Positions 11,724 to 23,691 of a stretch of 64,000 nucleotides of DNA are shown here, piece after piece. A program made the translations under genes and the position numbers. The notes below the pieces were generated by a model. The model saw only the letters and a program-made list of their open reading frames with translations. It did no database searches and was not told the origin of the DNA. The DNA is from Sambucus nigra. Lineage: Eukaryota > Streptophyta > Magnoliopsida > Dipsacales > Adoxaceae. The first letter of the stretch is position 1; each line of letters opens with the position of its first letter. Where the stretch lies: positions 400,637,885 to 400,701,884 of the forward strand of contig OX422208.1 in assembly GCA_949130495.1 (NCBI GenBank). Direction: 5' to 3'.

Positions 11724-12367
11724 CATGTGTGGTTGATGGTTGTTTGGTCTCAATTGGTCGACTTCAAGGTTCTGGTGGACTCCGGGATTATTCGCTAGGC
11801 TAAGGTTAAAGTTCGAAGGAGAGCGTCAAGGCTTGAATGTAGTCGAGTCAGTTGTGTAAGTCCTCTTATTGAGTCTTTGTAAAATTCATACCGTACTTAG
11901 TGATTTTGTTAGGCTAGGGCCGTCCGAGGTTTTTTATCGATTTGAGTTTTTTTTCGTACATCGTCGTGTTGTGGGATTGTGAATTTATTTTATCTTTTGC
12001 AAAAATCACCTAGAACTCAATCTTAAGGTAAAAAGATAAAATTGGGTTTAATTCCCGTTCTTGATTAAAATGGTGCATGTTTAATTATTTGGATAAATTT
12101 TGTTTACGTTAATTTAATTCAAGCTGGCACTAAATTAATTGGTTAATAGTCTTGTCTAATTTATTTAAACTTGATAATTAAATTAATTTGGTTTAAGTGA
12201 ATTTAAAGTGCGTGCGAGTTTACTTTAATTCACTTTGTTGTGTTTAATTTTAATTTATTTTAAGAAATTAAATTTTTTTCAATTGAGTGTGTTGAACCAT
12301 CTTTATTCTGCATTAAAGGAAATTCATTTTTTATAAAATTAAAATTAGGGGTCCTACGTTTCCAACA
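11724..12367 (+). repeat. Copia left LTR, second part
   Basis: Resumes after the family A insertion. From about 11750 it matches the right LTR (CTCCGGGATTATTC-CTAGGC, then GGCCGTCCGAGGTTTTT) and ends GGTCCTACGTTTCCAACA just before the primer site. Confidence 0.85.
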
Positions 12368-12369
12368 AG

Positions 12370-12381
12370 TGGTATCAGAGC
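12370..12381 (+). other. Copia primer binding site
   Basis: TGGTATCAGAGC two bases after the LTR end, complementary to initiator Met-tRNA. A second GGTATCAGAGCC occurs at about 12413, which looks like a local duplication of the site. Confidence 0.85.
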
Positions 12382-12472
12382 ATTGATCCGGAAAAACTCA
12401 CGTTTTCAGATTGGTATCAGAGCCGGAGCGCTAATTTATTGCGTTAAGGTCCTTTTAAATATTTTGACTAAA

Positions 12473-14403
12473 ATGGAATTTTTTCCATTTTCAAAATTTC
12501 CTATTTTCAATGGTTCCAAATAGACGTATTGGAAAGAACATATGAAATTATCACTTAGGTCTATCGATGAGAGGGTTTGGTTGTCAGTTGTTAACGGGTG
12601 GTCCCCACCCACACATTTAGTAGAAAATGAGCGTGTTCCCAAACCCACAGATAGATGGAGAGAGAATGAAGTAAACTTTCTAATTTTAATTCCCGAGGTC
12701 TAAATGCCTTGTTTAACGGGGTCACACCGGATGAATTCCGACGCATTATGACGTGTGAAACCGCTAAAGAAGCTTGGGATATTTTACAACTCACTCACGA
12801 GGGAACTAGTGTCGTAAAATCTTCTAAACTCCAAAGCCTCACCACTCAATTTGAAACCATCAAAATGAATGAAAAAGAAACATTTGATGAATTTTATGCT
12901 AGTCTTTTCTATATAGTTAATTCATCTTTCAATTTGGGAGAGAAAATACCCGACGACCGAGTAGTAAAGAAAATTTTAAGGTCCCTACCCGATAGATTTA
13001 TTCCTAAGGGGACCGTATTAAATTCTTTATCCACTTTAGCCTCTACAAAATTAGAAGAGCTCGTAGGTGATTTAAAAACCTATGAACTAAACATGTTTCC
13101 CTCTAAAACTGAAAATAAAATAGATAAGGGCGTTGCTTTGAAAGCCCGGAAGGAGGAAAAATAAGTAATAGATAGTGAAAGTGATAGTGACTCGGAGTAC
13201 ATGGCTATGTTTGCTAGGAAGTTTCATTAATTTCTTAAATTTAACCAAGATAAATTTAAAAATAATTTTGAGAAATTTAAAAATTCTAAGCATGACAAAG
13301 CCGAAAAGATCCCTAAAACTTGTAATAAAAATTTAAATAGGGACGAGTCTAATAGGTGTTATGGTTGTGAGGGTTATGGCCATAGGGATTTTGAATGCCT
13401 CACTAAACTAAGGAGAGAGGGTAAGCAACCAATTTACTACAATACAACCCTTAGTGATAGTGATAAGGAAGAGGGGCCCACTTCTCCCATTGAGAGCAAC
13501 TTTGTCGCGTTCATGGCAAGTCATGTGAACACCGATAATGAATCTTCCCATGAAGATATACAAATACATGACACTTCCAAAGGCCTTGTTTGTGAAGATT
13601 AAAAAGATGATGGTAGTGAGAGTGGAGAAGAAAGAGAGAGTGGAAATGAAGAAGAGGTTAATGTGAGTGAACTTCAATTTGCATTTCAAGAACTCTATGA
13701 AGAATCTATTAAATTAAAAAGAGCAAATTTGAAGTTAGAAGCTAGTTTAAAAGAGCGTGTCGAGGTCATTAATGATAGTTATTTAGTGGAAGACTTTAGG
13801 TCACGTGAGAGAGCTCTTCGTGAGAAGCTTGAATATGTAGAAGGAGATAAAGATAGCCTTAAAGGTTTAATGGAATCCTTGAAAAAGGAGCTTCTCGCGT
13901 TTGAAGAGGACAATGTTTTATTAGAGTCTCACATTGTAGATTTAGAAAATAAACTAAAAGAATTTAGTAAAGTTAAATTTGATTTGGAGTGTTGAACGAA
14001 GAAATTAGATAAAATATTAGGAACGATCCAAATTAAAAATGACACGTGTGGTTTAGGCTTCGATACTTGTAATGAGTCAACTTATAAAGCCAAAACCAAT
14101 GTTTTAGGATAATCCTCTAGGAACAATGTTATAGATCATTCCTTAGGTAAGTCTTTTCGCCAAGTCTTTATGTGCTCACATTGTGGTTGAAAAGGTCATC
14201 TTAAGAAATTTTGTTTTCATCTTAAACGAGGTCATAGAAAATCCCAACGTAAGGCAACCGAGGTAGCCAAGATTCCTACACCCCGAGATCGTCATTCATC
14301 ATTAGTTTGGGTTAGGAGATCTGACTTGGTCGATTTACAAGATAGGATTTTTTATTCTCATTTACTTTCACACGGTACCTTCTTTGCTAAATCTAAAGGT
14401 TGA
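12473..14403 (+). pseudogene. Ty1/copia Gag, long form with two zinc knuckles
   Basis: Starts MEFFPFSKFPIFNGSK-stop-TYWK and continues with SIDERVWLSVVNGW. After a frameshift near 12680 it runs LNALFNGVTPDEFRRI, CETAKEAWDIL, the UBN2/gag core of plant copia elements, to KARKEEK-stop (13164). Beyond that come an acidic Ser/Asp stretch, a first knuckle (CYGCEGYGHRDFEC, about 13357), a long Glu/Lys/Leu coiled coil (13663-13995), a stop, then a second knuckle (CSHCG-stop-KGHLKKFC, about 14173) and VWVRRSDL, ending at TGA 14401-14403. This architecture resembles Sirevirus-type gags. The protease that should follow (a DSG-type box) is absent. Dead by several stops and a frameshift. Confidence 0.82.
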
Positions 14404-16155
14404 ATGTGTTAGCTGTTTGCATACTTTAGCTTTTAGGCTTCATGCTAATTGTACGCTTGTTTATCATTTTCTAGACATTGCTTTATCACATATCTTATGC
14501 TAGAATTATGATGGTTGTTTGTCTTTTATATTATATTTATTTTCTTTGCATTAAATGAAATATAAAAAAAGATTTTTGTTTATCATTTGTGTTTTACCGT
14601 TTTAGTAATTTAGGCTTAATGAAAAACACAAATGATTTTTGTTTGTCTTTTGAGTAAATATTTTTATTTGTTTGGTTAAAAATTTCAAAAAACTCAAAAA
14701 GATTTTTATTGTGTGCATTTTGGTTTTACACATCTTTTGTGGCATATGTTTATGTTTGAATCCCGTCTTTTTCACTTCCATGTGTCTAGAACTTTTTGTT
14801 AAGATTGTCAATCCTTAAAATGTTCTTTACCACGCTTACATGGAGTAGTTGGATTTTGTGTTGCTATAATGGATTCTATTTTTATATGCCTAAATTCACA
14901 CATGCATGAGCTCACTTGAAATCTTAACTTCACATGTATATTTGAGCTTTGTGGGGTGTTCTCTTACCAATCTAGTCATCTACATATCTGACCTAGGAGG
15001 ACTAGTGCATGTTAAAATCTGTTGCACGTGTGATTTGTGTGAGATATAAAAATGATATATATAAATGTGCACAGGGAAGGGCTCCGAAAGGAAATACCAT
15101 CCTTTGCGAGTAAGCCATCGTTTGCTTGGACCTAAAAGAAATATGTGGTCCAAAGGCCTAAAAGAATAATGGCATTAAAATAAAATATTTTTCAAGGCCT
15201 ATTTGTTTAGTTGGATATAGTCATTCAAAAATTAGTATGCTTATTTTGAGGGAGTTTGGATGGTATATTAACAGTTTGTACAATGTCCGTTTATCCTAGT
15301 TGCACTTTCAATGTCATGACTCTATTGGTTTGTAGAATCATCAACATGTTAGGATTGTATGCATTGTGTTTGTTTCTTCAATGAGTTCAATTTATATGGT
15401 CATATGAGGCTATATCTAAATGTGATAAAATTTTGCAATCAAATGAGAACTTCGTGAACATGTTTTAAGTGATTGGGTTTTAATTCATTGGTATCTTATT
15501 CACACCCCTTCACTTCCGTTTCCATATGACACATTTATGCTTCAAGAGTGTGAAAAACTTATGTTAGTTTATTTTGTGTGTTTATATCTATATGTGTGTG
15601 CTTATATATATTTTATATCTAATGTGTATACATATATATGATATTTTATTTTGTTTATTCTTTGCCTTGGTAGCTAGTCCGCATATGCTTGAATTCATAA
15701 TTGGTATCTAACTAGTTGCAAAATATTTGTATAAAATTGGTATCATTTTTATTGTATCTTAGTTGGTATCCTTTTTTTATTTTGTATGGATTCGTTACTT
15801 TTATTGTTTCCCATATACCTTAATGATCCTATTTCCTTATGCATCATTTTATTAGGAAATTTAACTTAGGGGGAGTCGCAACCTTCTTAGGTAGATCACA
15901 TTTGATAAAGGGAAATTAATTTAGGGGGGTATTTAATTTCATTGCATTTAAATCTTTGATATTCCCTACGCGTTTGATAGTTTGCTTAAGTGTGCGTGAA
16001 TTCTTCTAAGTGGAAACTTTCATCGACAAAGATATTGATCCTTGGGTTTTTAAGTCAAGCTATGTAATTTTTTATTTTGGGTAGGATTTTTTTGAGTCTA
16101 GTAGAGCTTGACGGTCCTTTACGATTTTATTATAAGTTTTTGTTCTGGAATAGCC
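14404..16155 (+). other. Non-coding internal region of copia element
   Basis: About 1.75 kb of T-rich sequence between the end of gag and the polypurine tract. I find no protease, integrase, RT or RNase H motif in any frame. Short direct copies of AAACACAAATGATTTTTGTTTGTCTTTT-like words occur at 14500-14720 (each about 20 bp). Confidence 0.7.
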
Positions 16156-16166
16156 AAAGGGGGAGA
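16156..16166 (+). other. Copia polypurine tract
   Basis: AAAGGGGGAGA immediately before the right LTR. Confidence 0.85.
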
Positions 16167-16168
16167 TT

Positions 16169-17314
16169 TGTAAGGACACAAGTCTCCGATTGAGTCTTAA
16201 TGTAGTGTTGTCTCAATTCCGGACAAAAACATTTGAGTCATAGGATAGTGTTCACGTTTTATCCTTTCAAGCCTATGACTCGTAAAGTTGAAGACATAGC
16301 GACCAGCATTTCAAGTGAACATCAATTGTCAATTTATTGTGCCTAGTTTATACATCATCAACATCACCGTATTCCATTGTCTCTAAAAGGTATGAATGAA
16401 ATCTATGTATATTTGTAGGAGACTTGGAATATGTTTAAGGGTGTAATTTAGATTATTAAAATAATTTTCAAAAATATTTTGGGATTAAAATGAAAATATT
16501 CAAATATGGGATTTCGTTCGAAATTGTCGTTCGAACGAGAATGTCGTTCGAACAAGAATTTCGTTCGAACGAGGTTTTGCCAATGAGTTCCCTTTTGGCC
16601 ACTGGAATATCGTTCGAACGAGAATGTCATTCGAACGAGAATTCTAACGAGTTTACTAACGACTTTATAAATTTTACATTGGTCTATCGTTAGTGGACTC
16701 AATTGGTGGCCTCCAAGGTTCCGATGAACTCCGGGATTATTCACTAGGCGGAGGTTGAAGTTCGAAGGATAACGTCAAGGCTTTAAGGGAGTCGAGTCAG
16801 TTGTGTAAGTCCTCTTGTCGAGTCTTTATAAAATTCATACCGTACTTAGTGAATTTGTTAGGCCAGGGCCGTCCGAGGTTTTTCCCGATTTGGGTTTTTT
16901 CTAGTACATCGCCGTGTTATGGGATTGTGAATTTATTTTATCTTTTGCAAAAATCACCTCTAACTCATGCTTAGGGTAAAAAGATAAAATTGGGTTTAGT
17001 TCACATTCTTGATTAAAATGGTGCATGTTTAATTATTTGGATAAAGTTAATTTAAGTTAATTTAATTCAAGCTGGCACTAAATTAATTATTTAATAGTCT
17101 TGTCTAATTTATTTAAACTTGATAAATAAATTAATTTGGTTTGAGTGAATTTAAAGTGTGTGTGATTTTACTTTAATTCACTTTGTTGTGTTTAATTTTA
17201 ATTTATTTTAAGAAATTAAAATTTGTCAATTGAGTGTGCTGAACCATATTTATTCCGCATTAAAGGAAATTCATTTTTTAGAAAATTAAAATTATGGGTC
17301 CTACGTTTCCAACA
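16169..17314 (+). repeat. Copia right LTR, internally deleted
   Basis: 1146 bp. It matches the left LTR at both ends but jumps from CTATCGTTAGT (about 16693) to CAATTGGTGGCCTCCAAGG, lacking about 470 bp present in the left copy. It keeps the palindrome cluster at 16513-16630. Confidence 0.85.
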
Positions 17315-17353
17315 AGTGGTATCAAAGCATTGATTAAAAAAACTCACGTTTTC
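17315..17353 (+). repeat. Primer-site copy beyond the right LTR
   Basis: AGTGGTATCAAAGCATTGAT followed by AACTCACGTTTTCA repeats the text found after the left LTR (12368-12407) instead of flanking host DNA. Internal sequence therefore resumed after this LTR before being cut off. Confidence 0.75.
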
Positions 17354-18892
17354 ACATTTCAACTTGATAAATACGGGTGTCGAAATAAGATGAAGAGAAG
17401 AAACAAAATGAATAAAAATAAGAGAAGCAAACACAAAGTATGTATAAAATATGGGAATATTACTTGGATGTTTGATCCGTTTACAATTTTTACTAGATTA
17501 TGATTAATTCGTCTAACTCACGATTTCCTTTTATAAATCAATTTATACAAACTCTCATCGTGTAAATTTTGGAAGATAAAAATGTTAATGTTCATTCAAT
17601 ATATTTTTATATCTCCTTTAGATGGAAACAAAATTTATTTTCTTAAAAGTGTCACTCCTAAGCATTAAGTGTCAAAGATAGGCATGTACCATTTAATGAC
17701 TTAACATAAGCATAATCCATCAAACGTGAGCGCACAAAATCAAATAATATTATTTTTAAAAATGAATCTCGAAGGTAAAAATATCACTATTGTGACTATT
17801 TTATTAAGTAACGAATTTTTAAAATGATTTTAGAATAGGTATAGAATTTAAACGAATTAAAGTAATTAAAACATGTACTAAGTGATCATCGGTAAATTTC
17901 ATTCAATCTTAGTAATTAATTTAAGTTATCAATATAATTAAAACATAGAAATTTCAAGATGAAATAATAATTCTTATTAATAAGTAACTTACAAAAATCG
18001 AGTCTCAAATCTCGAATGCCAATAAAAAAATACCCCCAATAGTCACAGATGGACTCACATACAATAAAAAATAAAATACAAGTATTTATATTTTCGGTGC
18101 TCTTGCAACAAAAATTTCACATAATTCCTCTAACAATTGTTAAAGTGCTAATCCCAAGATCCTATTTATAGCCCAAAATGTGGAGTATTTGAATGGGAGT
18201 AAAATACCACTTTATTGGTTAAAAATGGAATTGTTAAAATTCAAAAATAGTTTAAATAAGAGTATTCCACAAAATTAGATTTTTAATTAAAAGGAACTCT
18301 TTTCTAATTAGTGGGATTTTGATTATGATAATATCTTATGGAAGTGACCCACCATAATAAAGGGAGTCCTAATTATACTAGGATTTTAATTTTTCTGATT
18401 CTGCGTTGTAACTTCGTGAATTTATCCCATCATTTGATTATATTCCTTAATGGAAAATATTTGGGAGATATGATTCTCATACATAATTTTGTGATCCAAA
18501 TATATGTCCGTGTATTATTGGTGTCTTTTGAATGAGACACATCAACTCAACATGCCCATTTAAAATGCATTAATAACATGCAGACACGTGTCAAAGTCGT
18601 CAAATTACGTTCTAGAATTGGGTCGATGTAGCGAGGCTCTTCCTTATTTTTGGATAAAGGTGATTGTACTATTAATGGATTCTAACTTAATGAAGAACAA
18701 CGTGGTAAGAGGGGACAAAAGTGATGCATCTAACGCATCTGGCAGTGTGTGGGGAATAGAAACTGATAGGACGCTACGTGTTGGCCAGCTGCTATACGCC
18801 TTCATTGAGCTGGAAAGGCGAGGTGGCTGGCTGTTGGGTTGCCACGTAGGAAACTTGTTGGGAGTGTGGGGACAAGGAGCACCACATGGAAT
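17354..18892. other. Unassigned AT-rich DNA
   Basis: Nothing recognisable by protein similarity. 18560-18900 is GC-richer, with overlapping open frames on both strands (145 and 109 codons) that resemble no family I know and lack support as genes. It could be old LTR or promoter sequence. Confidence 0.5.
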
Positions 18893-19066
18893 GCTCATAT
18901 TAGGCCTGTTTATGGATCGTATTTTATCGAAATCCGAATCTGAATCCAATCCATTTAAACGGATATGGATCATGCTTAAAATTCGATTACCCGATTACCC
19001 GATTATTAAATGGAGCAGATTTTGATTCATGTACTCCGAACCGTTAATAATCCGATCCGATCAATA

Positions 19067-19072
<6 letters not shown>

Positions 19073-19109
<37 letters not shown>
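19073..19109. repeat. (AT)n microsatellite
   Basis: About 37 bp of uninterrupted AT dinucleotide within the MITE-like element. Confidence 0.95.
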
Positions 19110-19114
<5 letters not shown>

Positions 19115-19270
19115 TATATCCCTATTATATTTTTAATTACTATATATTGTATTGAATAATATTTTAAATATATATTATAATAGTTCTTTATTTCATTATC
19201 CATTTTTTTGGAACATTTGCAAAATAAATTTATGAAATAAGAGTTGAAAATAAAAATGTTGCAAATCAAG

Positions 19271-22018
19271 TGTAACAACCCTCGCTTTTGGGAGCCCATT
19301 TTATATTTATTTACTATGTTGAGTAGTTGCGTATATAAAATGCTGCATGTGGGTAAGTATTAATTTGATGAAATAAGTTAATATTTACAATTAAGTTGCA
19401 TAATTACCATGTGGGTAAGTGATTATTACCATGTAGTGTTCTATTTTGTCATGAAAATTAAAATGACAATTTGAATTAAAATGGAACCGGAACTTGATAT
19501 GGCTTATAAGATCTCCAAATGATAATTTGGAGGGTGTAGTTAGCTGCGGGAGGTGCGAGACAGTCAAAATGTGTGCCATATTGTATTTTGGGATTTTGGG
19601 CACTTTTGACTGGTTTTGGCATATTGCGTATTAGAAATTAACTATTGCGGTATTATTACTTAAAGGTTGGAGACTTTTAATCTTAAGCCACGTTTTAGTC
19701 TTTCCCCAAGTATTTCATTTCCTCTTATTTTCCCTAAGTGCTCTAGCCCTAGAGTGAGAGAGAGTGAGAGTGGAAGATTGGAGAAAAAAAAGAGAGATCT
19801 TGAAGATTTGTGGTTTGATCTTGCTTTCTTCTTCAACCAAGCCTGTTATTGAAGCCCCAAGGCAAGTTTTATACTTGCTATTATATGGCTTAAGATGAAT
19901 AATTAGTATGGGTAGATATGTATAGTTTTGATGTAAAATAATTGTGGTTTTTGGTTGGATTTATGGGTATCAACATCTTTGGTAGAGATAGATTGTTGAT
20001 TGAGGTAGAAAAATGTTGTTGGGAGCATTTATGATCTTTTGGTATCATTAAATGTAGTTGGATGATTTTGCGTTGGTTATTGATTTTGGGTTTAGAAGAT
20101 ATTAGGAGAGATAGGTCTAGGTCTGCTATTGCCGGTCGACCGCGTATCTCAGACCGATCGACCGGGCCTTCGGAGGAGGGCACACTGCTTTCTTTCAAAG
20201 GCATGAAAATAAGGGCGCGGTTGACCGCGGTTCTACCACAGGTCGACCGGTCCGTCCGAGATGAAATTTCTGCTTTCTTTCAAAAGCTAAAATTTGAGAC
20301 GCGGTCGACCGCGGTCTTGGGACCGGTCGACCGGTCCCCTGTTTTCTTACCCAACTTCCCACTTTTGTTTTTAATCCTTTTCTTCCCCTAGGAACTTAGG
20401 ACTCTTCTTGAATGAAGTAAACCTTGGCTTTTGGAGTCCTAGTTGAGTTGGTTGTCACCCTAGTGTTGAATGGGTTTCACTTGGGGTTAAGTCCGGGGGA
20501 GAGGTTGTCCTAGTGATGTTAAGGCATCACTTTTCTTTGTGCATCCTAATAAATATGGATGGGAATTGTAGGCCCATACTTGGAGACTTTAGGGGCTTAA
20601 ATTGAGATATATAAAACCTTATGTTTGGGAAGTGAATATGACCCCTTGGAGATATATTCGAGGCATAACCTAGGATGAAATGTAATGAACTATCCTATGA
20701 TAACGGTTTCAAACAAATGAAACGTGTAAATGTAAATGAAAATGAAAAGTATGGTTTTTATAGTAAATGCTAATTTACTTAAACACACCTCTCTAAATGC
20801 TATCATAAGGGAAGCTCGTGCATGAGGTGATGTTCCTTGACTAGTGAATGCAGGGAGACTATAGTCCTCGGCCATATGCGGGTTTATTATATGAATTTTT
20901 CTGTGCTAGTGAAGTAATTCCGGGTGTGGTTATGACTCACTCGCAGGCATATGGCCACTTCCCGACGTGCGTTAGGTACCCAGGCTGCCTTGTTTGATGG
21001 GCCCCTGGAAGATGATAGTCATTTAGGGGCGCGCCCAGCGGGGAAACTCGGAGGGGCAGTCTTAGAATCGTTATATGTATAAGAATATAGCTTTTCTAAA
21101 ACTAAAGTGGGACTTGGGTGTTGTATAATTCCACTAAATGATATTATGACAATTACATTCCTGCTAAGGAATGGGAATTGGAATGAAATGAGAAGATAAT
21201 GTTAGTATATTCCTGGTAAGGAATTGAAGCTGGATTAAAGTGGAAATTGGTGAATACAAGCTTTTAATTTAGTTTAATTTAATTTTGCATAATTTCATCT
21301 TCATGCATAGTCTCTTTTAATCATGTCATTTTCACTTGTTTTCTTATGATCCATGCTTAGGTTGTTAGAGTGTTGATTTCTATACCCATGTTTTGCTATT
21401 CATATCTAGCATGCTTTTTGTTCATCTGGGAACTATATATAAACCGGGTCTTGACCCGTTCATTTTCCTCTATGTTGTGCTTGTTATTGTATCTGCCCAG
21501 GTGCTCCTCCGCAAGGACGCCCGTGTTGATATTCCTACTCTTTTGCTTTTAAGGAGCTGTATGAAATTGTGGATATTACAGGATGTTTTGCTAGACGCCC
21601 TCATTCTTTTGATATCTAGTTATGATCGGGTCTGTCACTCGGGCGAGTGGCCCAAATCTTGTAATTGCTTAATGAATGTAAAACATAACATCTAACTGTT
21701 GTGATTACTTTTGTGTAGCTGTGAACCGACAGCATATTCGGTTCTTCTCTTTGTATATAGTGGTTTTAGACGTATGTTAATTATGTTTCTTTGAATTCCA
21801 CTATTGTTCTAGAATGGGTTGTTTAAATTGTTTTCTTAACTAAATTTTTTTTTTTATCACATAAATTATTTTGACAACCCGTTTTCTGAATTTATTTGGT
21901 GGTTTTCTCGGTTACGCTTACTATATTAGTGGTGCTGAGAATGATTTCCATCCATGATTACCGTATATGTCGGAGTATCGGGCTGGCCACCCCTTATTTC
22001 GGAGTGCGGGTTGTCACA
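19271..22018 (+). repeat. Family B LTR 1
   Basis: 2748 bp, the longest of the three copies. Holds the GGTCGACC palindrome cluster at 20131-20339. Confidence 0.93.
20131..20339. repeat. Cluster of CGGTCGACCG palindromes in family B LTR
   Basis: About six copies in 210 bp: perfect CGGTCGACCG at 20133-20142 and near 20321, plus CGATCGACCG, CGGTTGACCG, GGTCGACCGG and CGGTCGACCG-CGGTC variants. They occur as pairs separated by two copies of a CTGCTTTCTTTCAAA spacer. LTR 2 has the matching cluster at 27696-27893 with one 9-bp loss. LTR 3 has lost the whole segment. Confidence 0.85.
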
Positions 22019-22020
22019 GA

Positions 22021-22032
22021 TGGTATCAGAGC
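22021..22032 (+). other. Family B primer binding site, copy 1
   Basis: TGGTATCAGAGC two bases after LTR 1, complementary to initiator Met-tRNA. Confidence 0.9.
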
Positions 22033-22197
22033 ACTGGGTTCTAGAGTACTAGGATCTATGTGGACTTGTCACGATCTACCGTAGCGTTCTTTGATATAGA
22101 GCCTAATGATAAGACTGCTTTGCTGCTTATAATTGCGATCTTCTGTGAAATAGATTGTTGTGAATTGTATTCTAACACTATTGTCCCTTCATCGCAG

Positions 22198-23691
22198 ATG
22201 CCGCCTAAGAGAGGTCGCCCTGCGAGACGCAATAGAGTTGTAAAAGAGGATGTTGGTCCTCCACCTCCCCAAGGAACTTTTAATGCTGCGGACGTAGCCA
22301 ATATCGTGGCTCATGCGGTTAATGCCGCCATGACCGCAGTAACTCAACAGATGCCAACAGCTCAACAACGGGCACAGGATGCTCAAGAACCTACGGGATC
22401 TTTTCCGTGGGAAAGAGTAAGGGAGTCCTTTTTAAAGGGCCATCCCCCAGAGTTTGACGGAGGCTCTGATGTTGTTCAAGCAAATCAATGGAAGAAGGAT
22501 ATGTAACGCCATTTACGAATGGTGGACTGTAGTGAGGAGAAGAAGCAAGTCCTTGCTACTTTCAAGTTGGTTGGGGCAGTGTTACATTGGTGGGAGTTGA
22601 TGACTACGCTAGAACAGAGGGATACTATGTCCATTACTGATTTCTGGGACTTGTACGACCGGAAACATTTTCCTCCCGCGATTCAGAGGGAGATGAGGAG
22701 GAAACTTCAGGATCTAGTTCAGGGAGAACGATCGGTTGCCGAATATGAGGAGGAGTTTACCCGGCTAGCTAGTTTTGTGCCGGAAGAGGTAACCCCGGAG
22801 GAAAGGAAAGTCTCAAAATTCATGGGAGGTCTAAACTGGAGAATCCGACAGCATTTGCTGGGTAATCCGGCTTGAGAAACTTTTGGTGAAGTGATGAATG
22901 CTGCATTGCTTCATTGTTAGGAGCATCGGTTGTTTATTCAGAATAGCAAGAAAGCTTCAGGAATTGGGCAAGTAGGGAAGCCCGGGGTGAGTGGGAATGG
23001 AGGAGGAGCCTTTCCTTTGTCCCAACCAGTGGGTAATAAGCAACGAGATAGGGATCCCCAGCAAGGGGATGGATAAAAAAGGCAACGCTCTGGCGGGTTT
23101 AATGTTAGTGGAAATGCTAACAAGCAAGGTCAGGGTGTCGTACCACAGCAAGCGGGTCGAGGTGGCCAGGGAGGTAGGGGCCAACCGGGCCAAGGTATTG
23201 GGCAGTTCAGAAATAACAGAGGTCGAGGTCAGGAGAATATGGTGGGGAAATGTTTCCAATGTGGAGAAGCTGGTCATTTTAAGAGAGATTGTCCTCAGGT
23301 GATTGGGGGACAACCTCCACGAGTTCCTCAGCAGCCTTATGTGCAGTTCCCTCCACAAGCACCGAATCCAGTTGTCCCTCTGCAGCAGGGTCAACTACAG
23401 TATGGGAGAGTCTACCACATTCAGGATGCTATGCTTCCTCCTATTCAGCCAGCGCCGCCAGCTATAGAGGGTAGGTTCCTTATTCAGGGACACATGGGTC
23501 GCGTTCTGTTTGATACGGGTGCGACGCATTCTTTTATTTCCAGAAGTTTTGCTCAGTCCACATAGTTGATAAAATTTGCGGAAAGTACCTTTTTTAGTGT
23601 GGAGTCCTCTATGGGTGACGGTTCCCTTATTTTCTTTGTTTGTAAACGCGTAGGGATCACCCTTGGTAATTTGTGTTTTGAGGCCGACTAA
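22198..23691 (+). pseudogene. Family B copy 1 Gag-protease
   Basis: The start ATG at 22198 (MPPKRGRPARRNR) follows a non-coding leader. The gag core (GHPPEFDGGSD, WKKDM, FKLVGAVLHWW, EYEEEFTRLASFVP, KVSKFMGGLNWRIR) is followed by a Gly/Gln/Arg-rich linker, one zinc knuckle (CFQCGEAGHFKRDC, about 23251) and a retropepsin loop with the canonical LFDTGATHSFIS (about 23507). In-frame stops are at 22504, 22873, 22918, 23074, 23563 and 23689. Those at 22918 and 23689 are shared with copy 2, the others are private. No frameshift interrupts the frame. Confidence 0.9.

Larger units (their letters stand above)
1269..17314 (+). mobile_element. Gag-only Ty1/copia LTR element, interrupted by family A
   Basis: The two LTRs both begin TGTAAGGACACAAG and end GGGTCCTACGTTTCCAACA. 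The left LTR is followed by a primer site matching initiator Met-tRNA (12370), and the right LTR is preceded by a polypurine tract (16156). The internal region (12368-16168) holds a long gag with two zinc knuckles and a coiled coil, but no protease, integrase, RT or RNase H. It is therefore non-autonomous, and the gag style suggests a Sirevirus-like parent. No 5-bp target duplication is visible: the left flank is CATTC, while the right LTR continues into a copy of the primer site. Family A (2241-11718) sits in its left LTR. Confidence 0.8.

Noticed and set aside
18588..19025. Overlapping open frames of 145 (+) and 109 (-) codons
   Set aside because: No recognisable domain, both strands equally open, and the end runs into the MITE repeat. 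Not supported as a gene.
22938..23394. 145-codon minus-strand frame (and its twin at 30493-30930)
   Set aside because: Antisense shadow of the family B gag linker and knuckle, present in both copies only because the DNA is duplicated.
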